From: CAMAUF01 sp046152925
GTDB taxonomy: Bacteria > Chloroflexota > Dehalococcoidia > Tepidiformales > Tepidiformaceae
Length of the DNA stretch: 18,182 nt
Assembly: GCA_046152925.1 (NCBI GenBank)
Contig: JBJXFX010000010.1
Coordinates: forward strand, 1-18,182
Direction of reading: 5' to 3'
The position numbers and the translations under genes are program-made. The notes under the pieces were generated by a model. The model saw nothing but the letters and a program-made list of their open reading frames with translations. It was not told the origin of the DNA and searched no databases. Within the stretch, counting starts at the first letter, position 1; every line of letters begins with the position of its first letter. Positions 1 to 7,147 of the stretch are shown here, one piece after another.

Positions 1-1
1 G

Positions 2-421
2 GGTGCCGACAAGGCATCCCGGCCGGCCGGTTCGGTCGAGACAGTCGCCTCGCTCACCACCGTGATCGAGGATGACCCGATCAAGGCGCGCCGCATGGCC
101 GCCGGTGGGATCTCGTGGTACGTCACCAACATGGGCGACTTCTACCACCAGATGCTCAGCCGCAACGGCTTCCCGCAAGAGGTCGCGGCAATGCGTAAGG
201 CCGGCGAAGAGCACCGCCCGATGCCGTTCCAGACCAACGACGAAATCCTCGCCGCGATGGGCGAGAAGATGCTCGAAGAGACGGCGATCTGGGGCGACCT
301 GGAGACGGTGGCAGCCGGCATCGAGGAGCGCCGCCAGCTCGGCGTCGATTTGCCGGTCATCGGTATGCCACAAGGCGACCCGAAGCGTATCGAGAAGGTG
401 CTCGGCACACTGGTCAGCTAA
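2..421 (+). CDS. LLM-class flavin-dependent oxidoreductase, C-terminal part (5' truncated by window edge)
   Basis: The frame is open from the first bases of the window to TAA at 419-421, so the start lies upstream. The visible 139 residues are mostly helical and resemble the C-terminal part of luciferase-like (LLM) monooxygenases, many of which use F420H2 or FMNH2. Family-like stretches are the segment around DDPIKARRMAAGGISWYV, the segment with WGDLETVAAGIEERRQLGVD, and the closing GDPKRIEKVLGTL. Cofactor and substrate residues of the barrel core are mostly outside the window, so F420 versus FMN dependence cannot be decided. The next gene begins 16 bases downstream with its own Shine-Dalgarno site, so the two are probably co-transcribed. 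The GTG at 62 is internal and not a likely start. Confidence 0.75.
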   Translation, partial: GADKASRPAGSVETVASLTTVIEDDPIKARRMAAGGISWYVTNMGDFYHQMLSRNGFPQEVAAMRKAGEEHRPMPFQTNDEILAAMGEKMLEETAIWGDLETVAAGIEERRQLGVDLPVIGMPQGDPKRIEKVLGTLVS

Positions 422-425
422 CTTC

Positions 426-430
426 GGAGG
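426..430 (+). promoter_or_regulatory. Shine-Dalgarno site deciding the esterase start
   Basis: GGAGG stands 7 bases before ATG 438. It selects this start over the long in-frame extension that runs back to about position 72 and overlaps the upstream gene in another frame. Confidence 0.75.
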
Positions 431-437
431 TCTCTCG

Positions 438-1370
438 ATGCCAGTACATCCCCAAGCACAGCAGCTGCTCGACGTCTTCCAACAGATGGGCATGGATGGC
501 CTGAAGCCGGCCGACGGTAACGCGGCCACGGTCCGGGCCATGCTCGCCAACTTCCCCCGGCCAGAGGGCGAGGTCGTCGGCTCCGTTGTCGCGGCGAAGG
601 TGACGGGGCCGGGCGGCGATATCCCGGTCCGGGTCTACACCCCGCCGAACGTGCTCGTCACCCGTCCGGGCCTCGTCTGGTTCCACGGCGGCGGCTGGGT
701 CTTTGGCGACCTCGATGGCGCAGACAACACTTGCCGTGCGCTCTGCATGGCCGCCGATTGTGTCGTCGTCTCCGTCGACTACCGGCTTGCGCCGGAACAC
801 AAGTTCCCCGCGGCGGCCGACGACTGCTACGCGGTCACGAAATGGGTCGCCGGGAACGCCGCGAACCTGCGGGTCGACGCCAAGCGAATCGCGGTCGGTG
901 GCGATAGCGCCGGCGGCAACCTCGCCGCCGTCGTCGCGCAGCTGGCCAAGACCCAAGGTCCGGAGTTGAGCTACGAGCTGTTGGTCTACCCCGTGACCGA
1001 CGCCAACTTTGCGACGGCGTCGTACACGGCCAACGCCAGTGGCTACCTTCTCACGAAGGTGGACATGGAGTGGTTCTGGGAGTGCTACCTGCGCACCCCG
1101 GCTGACGCGGATGACCCGAAGTCGGCCCCGCTGCAGGCGGCCTCGCTGGCGGGCCTGCCGCCGGCGATCGTAATCACCGCCGAGTTCGACCCCCTCCGAG
1201 ACGAGGGTGAGGCCTACGCTGCAAAGCTCTCGGCGGCCGGCGTCCCGACCGAGTGCGTCCGTTACGACGGCATGATCCACGGCTTCTTCGGGAACCCGGC
1301 CATGGACGACGGGATCACGGCGCTCAACCGGGCGGCCGCCGCGATGAGGAAGGTGTGGAGCGCGAGCTGA
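438..1370 (+). CDS. Alpha/beta hydrolase, HSL-type esterase/lipase
   Basis: This 310-aa protein belongs to the hormone-sensitive-lipase (bacterial family IV) esterases, which hydrolyse short-chain acyl esters, usually in the cytoplasm. The oxyanion-hole motif HGGGW is at residues 83-87 and the nucleophile elbow GDSAGG at 155-160 gives Ser157. The acid is Asp251 or Asp255 in FDPLRDE, and the base is His281 in IHGFF. Length is normal for the family and there is no signal peptide. The start is set by GGAGG 7 bases upstream. The gene follows the LLM oxidoreductase by 16 bases in the same direction, so it may process an ester made or released by an oxidative step; that link is inference. It converges with the HEPN gene across a 78-base gap. 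Confidence 0.9.
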   Translation: MPVHPQAQQLLDVFQQMGMDGLKPADGNAATVRAMLANFPRPEGEVVGSVVAAKVTGPGGDIPVRVYTPPNVLVTRPGLVWFHGGGWVFGDLDGADNTCRALCMAADCVVVSVDYRLAPEHKFPAAADDCYAVTKWVAGNAANLRVDAKRIAVGGDSAGGNLAAVVAQLAKTQGPELSYELLVYPVTDANFATASYTANASGYLLTKVDMEWFWECYLRTPADADDPKSAPLQAASLAGLPPAIVITAEFDPLRDEGEAYAAKLSAAGVPTECVRYDGMIHGFFGNPAMDDGITALNRAAAAMRKVWSAS

Positions 1371-1448
1371 GGCTCCGAAAGGCTCGCAAGTCCAGGAGCG
1401 CCGCTCTCACGACCTTGGCGATCGGCCGCGATTGCCCCGGTCAATCGC

Positions 1449-1943
1449 CTACGAGCGTGGCTTCCCGAGCAGCATCACGAGCAGGAAGTATTGGCCGATA
1501 CTCGTCAGTCTGACGCTTCTCCACTCGTGGATCGCGCCTTCCGAACGCGCCACGAGTTCACGAGCCTCGGTGCGAGTGTACTTTCGTGCTGGGTCGTAGT
1601 CCGAGACGTGACGTTCTTGCTGTAACGCGACGAACGACTTGCTGAACTCGACGATTGTCGGTGGGATTGAGCCAGGCAATGCCCGGATCCACTCGGGCTG
1701 CCTGATGAACGCTTGGGCAGCCTCCCTCATCGTTCCGTGGTCGAACCTTCTGTACGCCAACTGGTAGGCAGGGTCTGATGGCTTGGAACGCGAGGTCCGG
1801 GCTGCCCCCGCAGCGGCGATCTCGTGGAACAGCGCGTAGTACGACGAAGAGATCGCCCTGCGGAGGTTCGCTTGCTGGGGACGACGAGGATCGAGCTTTG
1901 TCAGCCGGTTGGCCTGGGCCAGAAGGTCATCGCTCAGGCTCAT
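1449..1943 (-). CDS. HEPN-domain protein
   Basis: A 164-aa, largely helical protein. The stretch RRAISSSYYALFHE (residues 28-41) is the characteristic helix of HEPN proteins of the nucleotidyltransferase-associated type, and the second signature RHVSDYD (111-117) with a preceding ALQQE helix matches the R-x-ADY-like motif of the same group. HEPN proteins are often RNases or toxins in two-gene toxin-antitoxin or defence modules; others only bind nucleotides. The start ATG 1943 overlaps the TGA of the preceding gene (ATGA at 1943-1940), which indicates translational coupling. The frame stays open upstream to 2072, but that extension overlaps the coupled gene and is arginine-rich shadow. HEPN assignment is confident; the toxin role is inference. 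Confidence 0.75.
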   Translation of the reverse strand: MSLSDDLLAQANRLTKLDPRRPQQANLRRAISSSYYALFHEIAAAGAARTSRSKPSDPAYQLAYRRFDHGTMREAAQAFIRQPEWIRALPGSIPPTIVEFSKSFVALQQERHVSDYDPARKYTRTEARELVARSEGAIHEWRSVRLTSIGQYFLLVMLLGKPRS

Positions 1944-2233
1944 GCCTTGACCGGCACGAGTGGGTCGAGTGCTTCGGACTCGGCTGAGAAGAGCACGAAG
2001 GGGAAGTACTCCGGGTGTCGTTCGAGGAGCGCGCGGAACAACCGCTGCTCGAACCCGCGTAGCGTGCCCCACGCCCTGTGCGCGTGGGAGTCCTTCAACA
2101 CCGCGGTCACGAAGATTGCGGGGTCGCCCCAGTGGTCCTCGCCGACGCGGACGTCCCAGCGGCTGACGTTCTCGGCGAACGCCGGGTCCAGCGACTGGCT
2201 GAATGCGCGCACATCATCCGCGGAGGGCCTCAT
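1940..2233 (-). CDS. Hypothetical protein, first gene of the HEPN pair
   Basis: A 97-aa soluble protein that I do not recognise with certainty. It has an acidic N-terminus, a central segment RVGEDHWGDPAIFVTAVL predicted as beta strands, then a helix and a FPFVLFSAES strand. Its place directly before a HEPN gene with a 4-base stop/start overlap is where MNT-type minimal nucleotidyltransferase antitoxins sit. However, I see no GSxxRG or DxD nucleotidyltransferase motif, so it is either a very divergent or decayed version or an unrelated partner. The ATG at 2233 is preceded at 6 bases by TATTCT, consistent with leaderless transcription of the pair. Confidence 0.65.
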   Translation of the reverse strand: MRPSADDVRAFSQSLDPAFAENVSRWDVRVGEDHWGDPAIFVTAVLKDSHAHRAWGTLRGFEQRLFRALLERHPEYFPFVLFSAESEALDPLVPVKA

Positions 2234-2239
2234 TTTCGC

Positions 2240-2245
2240 AGAATA
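2240..2245 (-). promoter_or_regulatory. -10 box (TATTCT), leaderless start of the HEPN pair
   Basis: TATTCT lies 6 bases before ATG 2233, so transcription would begin at or next to the start codon. No Shine-Dalgarno sequence is present. No convincing -35 box is seen. Confidence 0.55.
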
Positions 2246-2272
2246 CCACTCCGCGAATGGCGTGACTGCGGA

Positions 2273-4258
2273 TCACGCGTCAGGGACGGCTGGGATGCCC
2301 TTGGCGACGGCATCGAACTTCGAGAGCGCGCGACGCACCGTGTCGGCCACATCCTCCTCAAGGAGGTAGTGGGCGGCGACGAGTGCGTCGGCGGACGCGC
2401 GGACCTTGGCCTGATAGGCGTCGCGGTTGCCGTAGCGAGTCTCGATCGATGGACGTGGGTCGCCCGAGGCCGTGCGCCACGCCTCGTTCGAGGCGAACGG
2501 GAAAGTCGAGCCCGTGTACCGGACGAGTTGATCTGGCGCGCCCATCTCGCGATGGCGCGGGTTCCAGCCCGTGTACGTGGCGACGGGCACCTCGACGTCG
2601 GGATAGCGAATGCCGGCGACCTCGTTCCCATCGGCGTCCACGGCTGCGACGAACGCGGGGAGTGCCGCCACCGGGGTCGCAGGCCATCGCCCGATGCCTT
2701 CGCCCGCGGTTGGCCCGAGGTCCAGTTCGGCGATATGGCGCATCTTCTCCGGGTCGGGAGCCGCCATCCCGGGGAGAGCGACGGACGCGAGCACCTGCCC
2801 GCGTTCGACCAGCGTACCGGCCGCGAGGCTCGGGATCGCGCTCGGCGGCGGTTCGAGGCCATCGCGGACCCACGCATCGAGGTTCATGAGCGCGGCCCGG
2901 CAGGCTGGGCGCGTGTCGACCGCGTTCATCCAGTGCGCCGCCACCGCCCCGTCGGGGATCGGGAGCCGGCTCAGCAGTGGCCAGATCCCCGGCGAGTGCT
3001 GGCTGCCGACGATGAGGTACGAACGCGACTCCGGTGCGAGCCCGATGTCTCGGGCGGCATCCGGAGACGTGTGCGCCAGCCAGGCATCGCCGCGCCAGTA
3101 CTCGGCCGAAGTGTTCACGGCGACCACCTTCGGGACGCCGCCCGCTGCCCGCTGGCGGTCGAACAAGCCCGGCCGCTCACCGTCAGGGATTTCGGCCCAG
3201 GGCGGGAGGTGGCCGAAGCCCGGCGTCACTTCGACTGACGGCTGCGCGTGACGGTGGTTGAACTCGCCCCGGCGGGCGCCAGCGACGACGGGCATGAGCC
3301 CGTCGAAGACCTGGCGGCCGGCTTCGTCGAGGTTGAGGCCCTGGTACACGAAGGTCCGCAGGAAGCGCCCGCTCTGGCTCACGCCGAAACCGATCGTCCG
3401 GTTGACGGCGCCCTCGCACGGGCTCACGGGGTCGGAGCGGAGGGCCGAGACGAAGTCGCGGACCGCGAGCAGGCCGGTGCCCACGATCGGGCACCGGTCC
3501 GTCGTGTACTGGATGTCGTAGACCTTGCCGGGCTCGAAGCCACCCTCCAGCCAGACGTGGTCGCGGTCTGGGACGACGGCACGGTCCACGAGCCTGGCAA
3601 AGCGCCAGCGCGCCCGCGGGATTTCGGTGCGCGGGCCGTCCGGCCATTCCTGGACGGTCATGCGGGCGCCCGCCTCGTTGAGGTCCGCGGCAGGGTAGGT
3701 GGCGAATGTGACCGCGCCTGTGGTGCCGTCGCAGAGGCGGACGCTGGCGGCTGAGGTATTGCGGACGACCTGCACGTTCACCTGTCCGCGAATCGGGAGC
3801 CCGTCCGCGTCCAGCGCCTCCGGCGCGCGCAGGCCGGTGAGGCCGGGCGCCGCCGGGACGTCCCACTGCCACCCGCACCAGGCCACGGTGAACCCCCGCC
3901 GAAAGAGGAATCCGTTCGTAGCCGGGATCTCGTCTGTGGGTTCGAGCGGCGCGATGCGGTTGTTCAGAAAGCCGAGGGCGGGCTTCCCGCCCCGATTGGC
4001 CACATCGAAGAGGAGCGCGCCGTTGCCGCGCATGGGGTCGACGGGCTGGAGGATGGTGAAGTCGGCATCGAAGTGGACGCAGCCGCCGGCGCCGCGAGCG
4101 GCGAGTTGCAGGTCCACGATTTGGAGGTTCGCTTCGTGGAAGGGGTCCACGGCGAAGTGGACAACGCCATCGATGCGCTCATACGGACCGGCGCTGCCGA
4201 ACGCTTCGCCGCCCGCGAATGGCTCGCGACGGAGGATCTCGAAATGGGTCACGGACAT
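2273..4258 (-). CDS. Large alpha/beta hydrolase-domain protein (Abhydrolase_10 type)
   Basis: A 661-aa protein without a signal peptide or membrane segment. It resembles the large alpha/beta-hydrolase-domain proteins placed in Abhydrolase_10. Typical features are the N-terminal FGSAGPYERIDG, the LLFDVANRGGK strand, GFTVAWCGWQWDV, and the nucleophile region GFGVSQSGRFLR (residues 290-301, probable nucleophile Ser294). GSQHSPG and the C-terminal half are also in keeping. Substrates of this family are largely unknown, and esters or lactones are likely. The start at ATG 4258 is supported by the conserved N-terminus and by TATACT 7 bases upstream. It is followed after 39 bases by the separately promoted HEPN pair. 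Confidence 0.85.
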   Translation of the reverse strand: MSVTHFEILRREPFAGGEAFGSAGPYERIDGVVHFAVDPFHEANLQIVDLQLAARGAGGCVHFDADFTILQPVDPMRGNGALLFDVANRGGKPALGFLNNRIAPLEPTDEIPATNGFLFRRGFTVAWCGWQWDVPAAPGLTGLRAPEALDADGLPIRGQVNVQVVRNTSAASVRLCDGTTGAVTFATYPAADLNEAGARMTVQEWPDGPRTEIPRARWRFARLVDRAVVPDRDHVWLEGGFEPGKVYDIQYTTDRCPIVGTGLLAVRDFVSALRSDPVSPCEGAVNRTIGFGVSQSGRFLRTFVYQGLNLDEAGRQVFDGLMPVVAGARRGEFNHRHAQPSVEVTPGFGHLPPWAEIPDGERPGLFDRQRAAGGVPKVVAVNTSAEYWRGDAWLAHTSPDAARDIGLAPESRSYLIVGSQHSPGIWPLLSRLPIPDGAVAAHWMNAVDTRPACRAALMNLDAWVRDGLEPPPSAIPSLAAGTLVERGQVLASVALPGMAAPDPEKMRHIAELDLGPTAGEGIGRWPATPVAALPAFVAAVDADGNEVAGIRYPDVEVPVATYTGWNPRHREMGAPDQLVRYTGSTFPFASNEAWRTASGDPRPSIETRYGNRDAYQAKVRASADALVAAHYLLEEDVADTVRRALSKFDAVAKGIPAVPDA

Positions 4259-4265
4259 GGGCGGG

Positions 4266-4271
4266 AGTATA
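4266..4271 (-). promoter_or_regulatory. -10 box (TATACT), leaderless start of the large hydrolase
   Basis: TATACT is 7 bases from ATG 4258 with no ribosome binding site between. It is one of the best matches to TATAAT in the window. Confidence 0.6.
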
Positions 4272-4303
4272 CGCGCCGCCGCTGACCACGATCCGGCCAG
4301 GGT

Positions 4304-4843
4304 TCAGGCTGGAGGCAGCCGGAACGCTCGGAACCAAGCCGCGAGTTCAGGATCTCCCTGCCGGGCCGGGAGCGCGCGCACCATGTCCCACGAATGGGCG
4401 GCGTCATGCCCGGTCCAGAGCTGCAGATAGCGCAGGAAGGTGATCCGGTTGCCACGGAAGTCGAACTCCTGGTCGAGCACCGGCCGCGTGAAGGTCGCCA
4501 TGGTCGCAAGCAGCGGCTCCCGGTGGCGGGCGGCCTCGCCGAGGATCTCCTCGACCGTGGCGCCGTGCAGCCGGCTCACTTCGTCTTCGTTCCAGCGGTC
4601 GATATCGAAGGATGTGCCATCGGCATTGAGGAAGGTGAACCGGCGTCCGGAGGCCCAATCAGCGAACCAGCCACCGACCCAGATGTCGATGGTGGCCAGG
4701 TGGCTGATGTACTCCTTCGTGCGCCAATGAGAGTTCGGGACCACGGCTTCGAGTTCGTCGTTGCTCAGCGATCGGCAGAACGCCTCGAACCGGGCCCGTT
4801 CGGTGTTGGTCGTGGAGATGATGGCTTCGAGGTCGGCGTCCAT
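4304..4843 (-). CDS. DinB-fold / maleylpyruvate isomerase N-terminal-like protein
   Basis: A 179-aa four-helix-bundle protein of the DinB/YfiT/mycothiol-dependent isomerase superfamily. Three histidines in the superfamily's metal-binding positions are visible: His48 in YISHLATID, and His146 and His150 in TGHDAAHSWD. Members are thiol-dependent transferases or isomerases (mycothiol, bacillithiol, glutathione) or have unknown roles, and no thiol-transferase partner is nearby to specify one. The N-terminal MDADLEAIISTTNTERARFEAF is the expected first helix, and the start is supported by TATCGT 6 bases upstream. It stands as a single gene between NhaA and the large hydrolase. Confidence 0.8.
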   Translation of the reverse strand: MDADLEAIISTTNTERARFEAFCRSLSNDELEAVVPNSHWRTKEYISHLATIDIWVGGWFADWASGRRFTFLNADGTSFDIDRWNEDEVSRLHGATVEEILGEAARHREPLLATMATFTRPVLDQEFDFRGNRITFLRYLQLWTGHDAAHSWDMVRALPARQGDPELAAWFRAFRLPPA

Positions 4844-4849
4844 GCGGGC

Positions 4850-4855
4850 ACGATA
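4850..4855 (-). promoter_or_regulatory. -10 box (TATCGT), leaderless start of the DinB-fold gene
   Basis: TATCGT is 6 bases before ATG 4843. No Shine-Dalgarno site is present. It lies in the 27-base gap after nhaA. Confidence 0.5.
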
Positions 4856-4870
4856 CCAGGTGAGGCCTGG

Positions 4871-6238
4871 CTATGCGGGCGCCGCGGGCTTCGCGATCGC
4901 GCGCAACCAGAGGCTGCCGCCAACCGCCGCGAGGACAGACGCCGCGAGGATGCCGAGTTTCGCCTCCGCCACCAGGCCTGCGTCGTCGTAGGCGAGCCCG
5001 GTGATGAAGAGTGAGACTGTGAACCCGATCCCGGCGATCAACCCCATGGCGGCGATTTGGGCGAAGTTTACGCCCGTCGGCAACACGGCCCAGCCGAGCC
5101 GGACCGCCAGCCAGGCGAACGCAAAGATGCCCACGGGCTTGCCCACGACGAGGCCGAAGGCGACGCCAGCCGTGACCGCGCTGTTGGCGGCCGCCTCCAC
5201 GCTCGCCCGGTCGATCACAACTCCAGCATTGGCCAGCGCGAAGATCGGGATGATCACGAAGCTCACCCAGGGGTGGACTGCGTGCTCTACGCGGTCCAGC
5301 GGGGCCTCTGCGCTGGAGGCAAGGGCGCCGAGGCGGTCGAGCGTGGCCTCGTCGCGCTCGCGGTCGCCGCTCGAGCGGGCGGCGCGTGCCGCATCGAGCA
5401 GCGCCTCGACTTCTGCGTCGGCTTGCTCCACTGTACGGGTCGCCCGGGCGGGGACAAGCACGGCCACGATCACGCCAGCGACCGTCGCGTGGACGCCCGA
5501 CTCGAGGACTGCCACCCAAAGCGCGATCGCGACCACGACCCAGGGCAACGGGTGGCCGACGCGGAAGGTTGCGAATCCGGCGAGGATGGCCGTGAACAGG
5601 GCAGCCCAAGCCAGGGCGCCGATCGAGAGGCTCTCCGTGTAGAAGAGCACGATGACCGCGATGGCGCCGAGGTCATCAACGACGGCGAGGGCGAGGAGCA
5701 TGACCTTCAGGCCGAAGGGCGCCGCCCGCCCGACGAGCGCCAAGGCGCCAAGGGCGAAGGCCACGTCGGTCGCCATCGGGATGCCCCATCCGCTCGATCC
5801 GTCCCCACCAGCGTTCCAGGCGGTGAAGATGAGCGCCGGGACGGCCATGCCGCCGAGGGCCGCGGCCACGGGTAATGCGGCCCGCCGGGGCGACGCGAGT
5901 TCGCCATGCACCAGTTCGCGCTTGATTTCGAGGCCGATGACGAAGAAGAAGATCGCCATCAGGCCGTCGTTGATGAAGTGGCCCAGGTCCTCGCGGATCG
6001 CCACGATCCCGGTTTCGAGGACAACCTTGGAGTGCCAGAGGTTGTTGTAGGATCCGTCCCAGGGCGAATTTGCCCAGACGACGGCCGCGACGGTGGCCAC
6101 GAGCAGGACGATTCCGCTGGCCGATTCGGTCGCGACGAACGCCTGAATCGGCTGCAGAACACGCAGCGCGGCGACCCGCGCACGCGCCGGCCGAGGTCCC
6201 GCGCCGCGCCCTTTGGGCTGTTGCGTCCCCTTCGCCAT
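4871..6238 (-). CDS. nhaA: Na+/H+ antiporter NhaA
   Basis: A 455-aa polytopic inner-membrane protein that exchanges sodium or lithium for protons for pH and salt homeostasis. The ion-binding aspartates are present: Asp158 in PMATDVAFALG and Asp188/Asp189 in VVDDLGAIAVIVLFY, matching E. coli Asp133 and Asp163/164. VGKPVGIF supplies the conserved lysine Lys367. FFFVIGLEIKREL and the N-terminal helix ASGIVLLVATVAAVVWANS are also typical. It is longer than the E. coli protein (about 390 aa) because of a charged segment at about residues 264-320 before HPWVSFVIIPIFALANAG, common in non-proteobacterial NhaA. I chose ATG 6238 (MAKGTQQPKG) because the upstream extension is low-complexity and TACGCT lies 6 bases before it. 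A palindrome at 6267-6285 is a candidate operator. Confidence 0.95.
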   Translation of the reverse strand: MAKGTQQPKGRGAGPRPARARVAALRVLQPIQAFVATESASGIVLLVATVAAVVWANSPWDGSYNNLWHSKVVLETGIVAIREDLGHFINDGLMAIFFFVIGLEIKRELVHGELASPRRAALPVAAALGGMAVPALIFTAWNAGGDGSSGWGIPMATDVAFALGALALVGRAAPFGLKVMLLALAVVDDLGAIAVIVLFYTESLSIGALAWAALFTAILAGFATFRVGHPLPWVVVAIALWVAVLESGVHATVAGVIVAVLVPARATRTVEQADAEVEALLDAARAARSSGDRERDEATLDRLGALASSAEAPLDRVEHAVHPWVSFVIIPIFALANAGVVIDRASVEAAANSAVTAGVAFGLVVGKPVGIFAFAWLAVRLGWAVLPTGVNFAQIAAMGLIAGIGFTVSLFITGLAYDDAGLVAEAKLGILAASVLAAVGGSLWLRAIAKPAAPA

Positions 6239-6244
6239 CGAGCC

Positions 6245-6250
6245 AGCGTA
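6245..6250 (-). promoter_or_regulatory. -10 box (TACGCT), leaderless start of nhaA
   Basis: TACGCT is 6 bases before ATG 6238, the same arrangement as at the neighbouring genes. If this is the promoter, the palindrome at 6267-6285 falls at about -29 to -47 relative to the start of transcription. Confidence 0.45.
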
Positions 6251-6266
6251 CCCCGTGGCGTGGTGC

Positions 6267-6285
6267 GAGGTAGGAGCGCTACCTC
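6267..6285. repeat. Perfect 7-bp-arm palindrome upstream of nhaA
   Basis: GAGGTAGGAGCGCTACCTC has 7-base arms (GAGGTAG/CTACCTC) around a 5-base centre. It spans the stop codon of the 71-aa membrane protein gene and lies just behind the proposed nhaA -10 box. A very similar element (GGGTAG-GAGCGT-CTACCC) stands at 14219-14236 before the GGDEF-like gene. It has no T-tract, so an operator or RNA hairpin is as likely as a terminator. Confidence 0.5.
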
Positions 6286-6494
6286 CGCCGCCTCGTCCGC
6301 GCCGCCTCTTGCCCGGCGGCCCGACGGTTCGCGGCGCCGATCGCGATCCCGAAGATGACGCCATTGATGCCGCTCGTGTACATAATCGCCGTCAAGCTCT
6401 CGGTGCGGATCCCCACGAGGGCGACGATGGCGACCCCGGCTACGAAGATCACGGCCGGAGCCCAGTATCGCCGAATAAGGTGGGCGATTCGCAT
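6279..6494 (-). CDS. Small two-helix membrane protein
   Basis: A 71-aa protein, not assigned to a family. After a short basic start (MRIAHLIRRYW), a hydrophobic segment at about residues 12-29 is followed by a turn with Arg and Glu, a second hydrophobic segment at about 36-54, and an Arg-rich tail ending TRRRR. This predicts a small hairpin in the cytoplasmic membrane. It follows the GrpB-like gene by 52 bases in the same direction. The ATG at 6494 has only a weak purine-rich leader (TTCGGGG). The hydrophobic pattern and the clean break from the shadow frame upstream support a real gene. Confidence 0.6.
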   Translation of the reverse strand: MRIAHLIRRYWAPAVIFVAGVAIVALVGIRTESLTAIMYTSGINGVIFGIAIGAANRRAAGQEAARTRRRR

Positions 6495-6546
6495 CCCCGA
6501 ATGGTCGCACAGCTCAGCGAAGCGGGCATGGCGAGTCAGCGCGTGC

Positions 6547-7110
6547 TTAGGACTCGAGCGGCCAGCGCACGCCATTCTGCCCTGCGATCGCGGCGAGTTC
6601 GTCTTCGTCGAACCCGGACTTGGCGAGGATCGCGAGCAGGAGCGGCGCCTTTCCAGCGATGTAGGCGTCAATGTCGTCCGGGTGGCGGGCGGCAAGGGCC
6701 TTCTTGAGGGCGCCGTACGCCGCCGCGGTCGCCGGGTGAGCGCGGAGATGTTCGCGCACGGCCAAGTGGTTGCGAAGCGAAGGACATCCCTCGCGGCAGA
6801 CGTAGAGGTGGTGCGCCTGGCCGCCCGCGGGCGCCCGGAACGCTTCGCGGCCCGGGATGCCCAGGTCGCCCCGGTGGGCGTAGCCGAGCGTTGCAAGGGC
6901 CGCGATGGTGGCCGTCACAGCTGCGTCGTCGTCCCGGACGACGATGTCGAGGTCGATGATTGGCTTCGCCGCGAGCCCGGGCACAGACGTGCTCCCGACG
7001 TGCTCGACCGCGACGACGACGCCGTCGAGGGCCGGCTCCAGGCGCTTTGCCAGGGCCTCAAAGCGTGCGGGCCAGGCTGGGTCGTAGTCGACGACGATGA
7101 TCCCGTTCAT
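6547..7110 (-). CDS. GrpB family protein (nucleotidyltransferase fold)
   Basis: A 187-aa protein of the GrpB/UPF0157 family, which has a nucleotidyltransferase-like fold and no settled biochemical role. The family core VGSTSVPGLAAKPIIDLD is at residues 38-55 with Asp53 and Asp55 in the metal-binding positions. PAWPARFEALA near the start and AHHLYVCREG and LAVREHLRAHP further on are also typical. I prefer ATG 7110 (MNGIIVVDYD), which has GGCGG 5 bases upstream; an in-frame ATG at 7122 adds four residues. It lies 37 bases after the metalloprotease-like gene, so it is probably in the same transcript. Confidence 0.88.
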   Translation of the reverse strand: MNGIIVVDYDPAWPARFEALAKRLEPALDGVVVAVEHVGSTSVPGLAAKPIIDLDIVVRDDDAAVTATIAALATLGYAHRGDLGIPGREAFRAPAGGQAHHLYVCREGCPSLRNHLAVREHLRAHPATAAAYGALKKALAARHPDDIDAYIAGKAPLLLAILAKSGFDEDELAAIAGQNGVRWPLES

Positions 7111-7147
7111 GTCAGCCGCCATAGGATCGCAGGTCGCGCGACGGCGT

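Noticed and set aside
414..1280. 288-aa frame on the minus strand across the esterase gene
   Set aside because: It is antisense to a gene with full catalytic motifs and a Shine-Dalgarno site. Its composition is Arg/Asp/Val-rich, as expected of a GC-rich shadow frame.
2078..3238. 386-aa frame on the plus strand across the large hydrolase
   Set aside because: It has no recognisable motif and is strongly Arg/Gly-biased; the opposite strand carries a conserved 661-aa protein over the same bases.
6245..6285. A sodium- or pH-sensing riboswitch before nhaA
   Set aside because: The likely leaderless start leaves no 5' leader for an aptamer, and only a simple palindrome is present.
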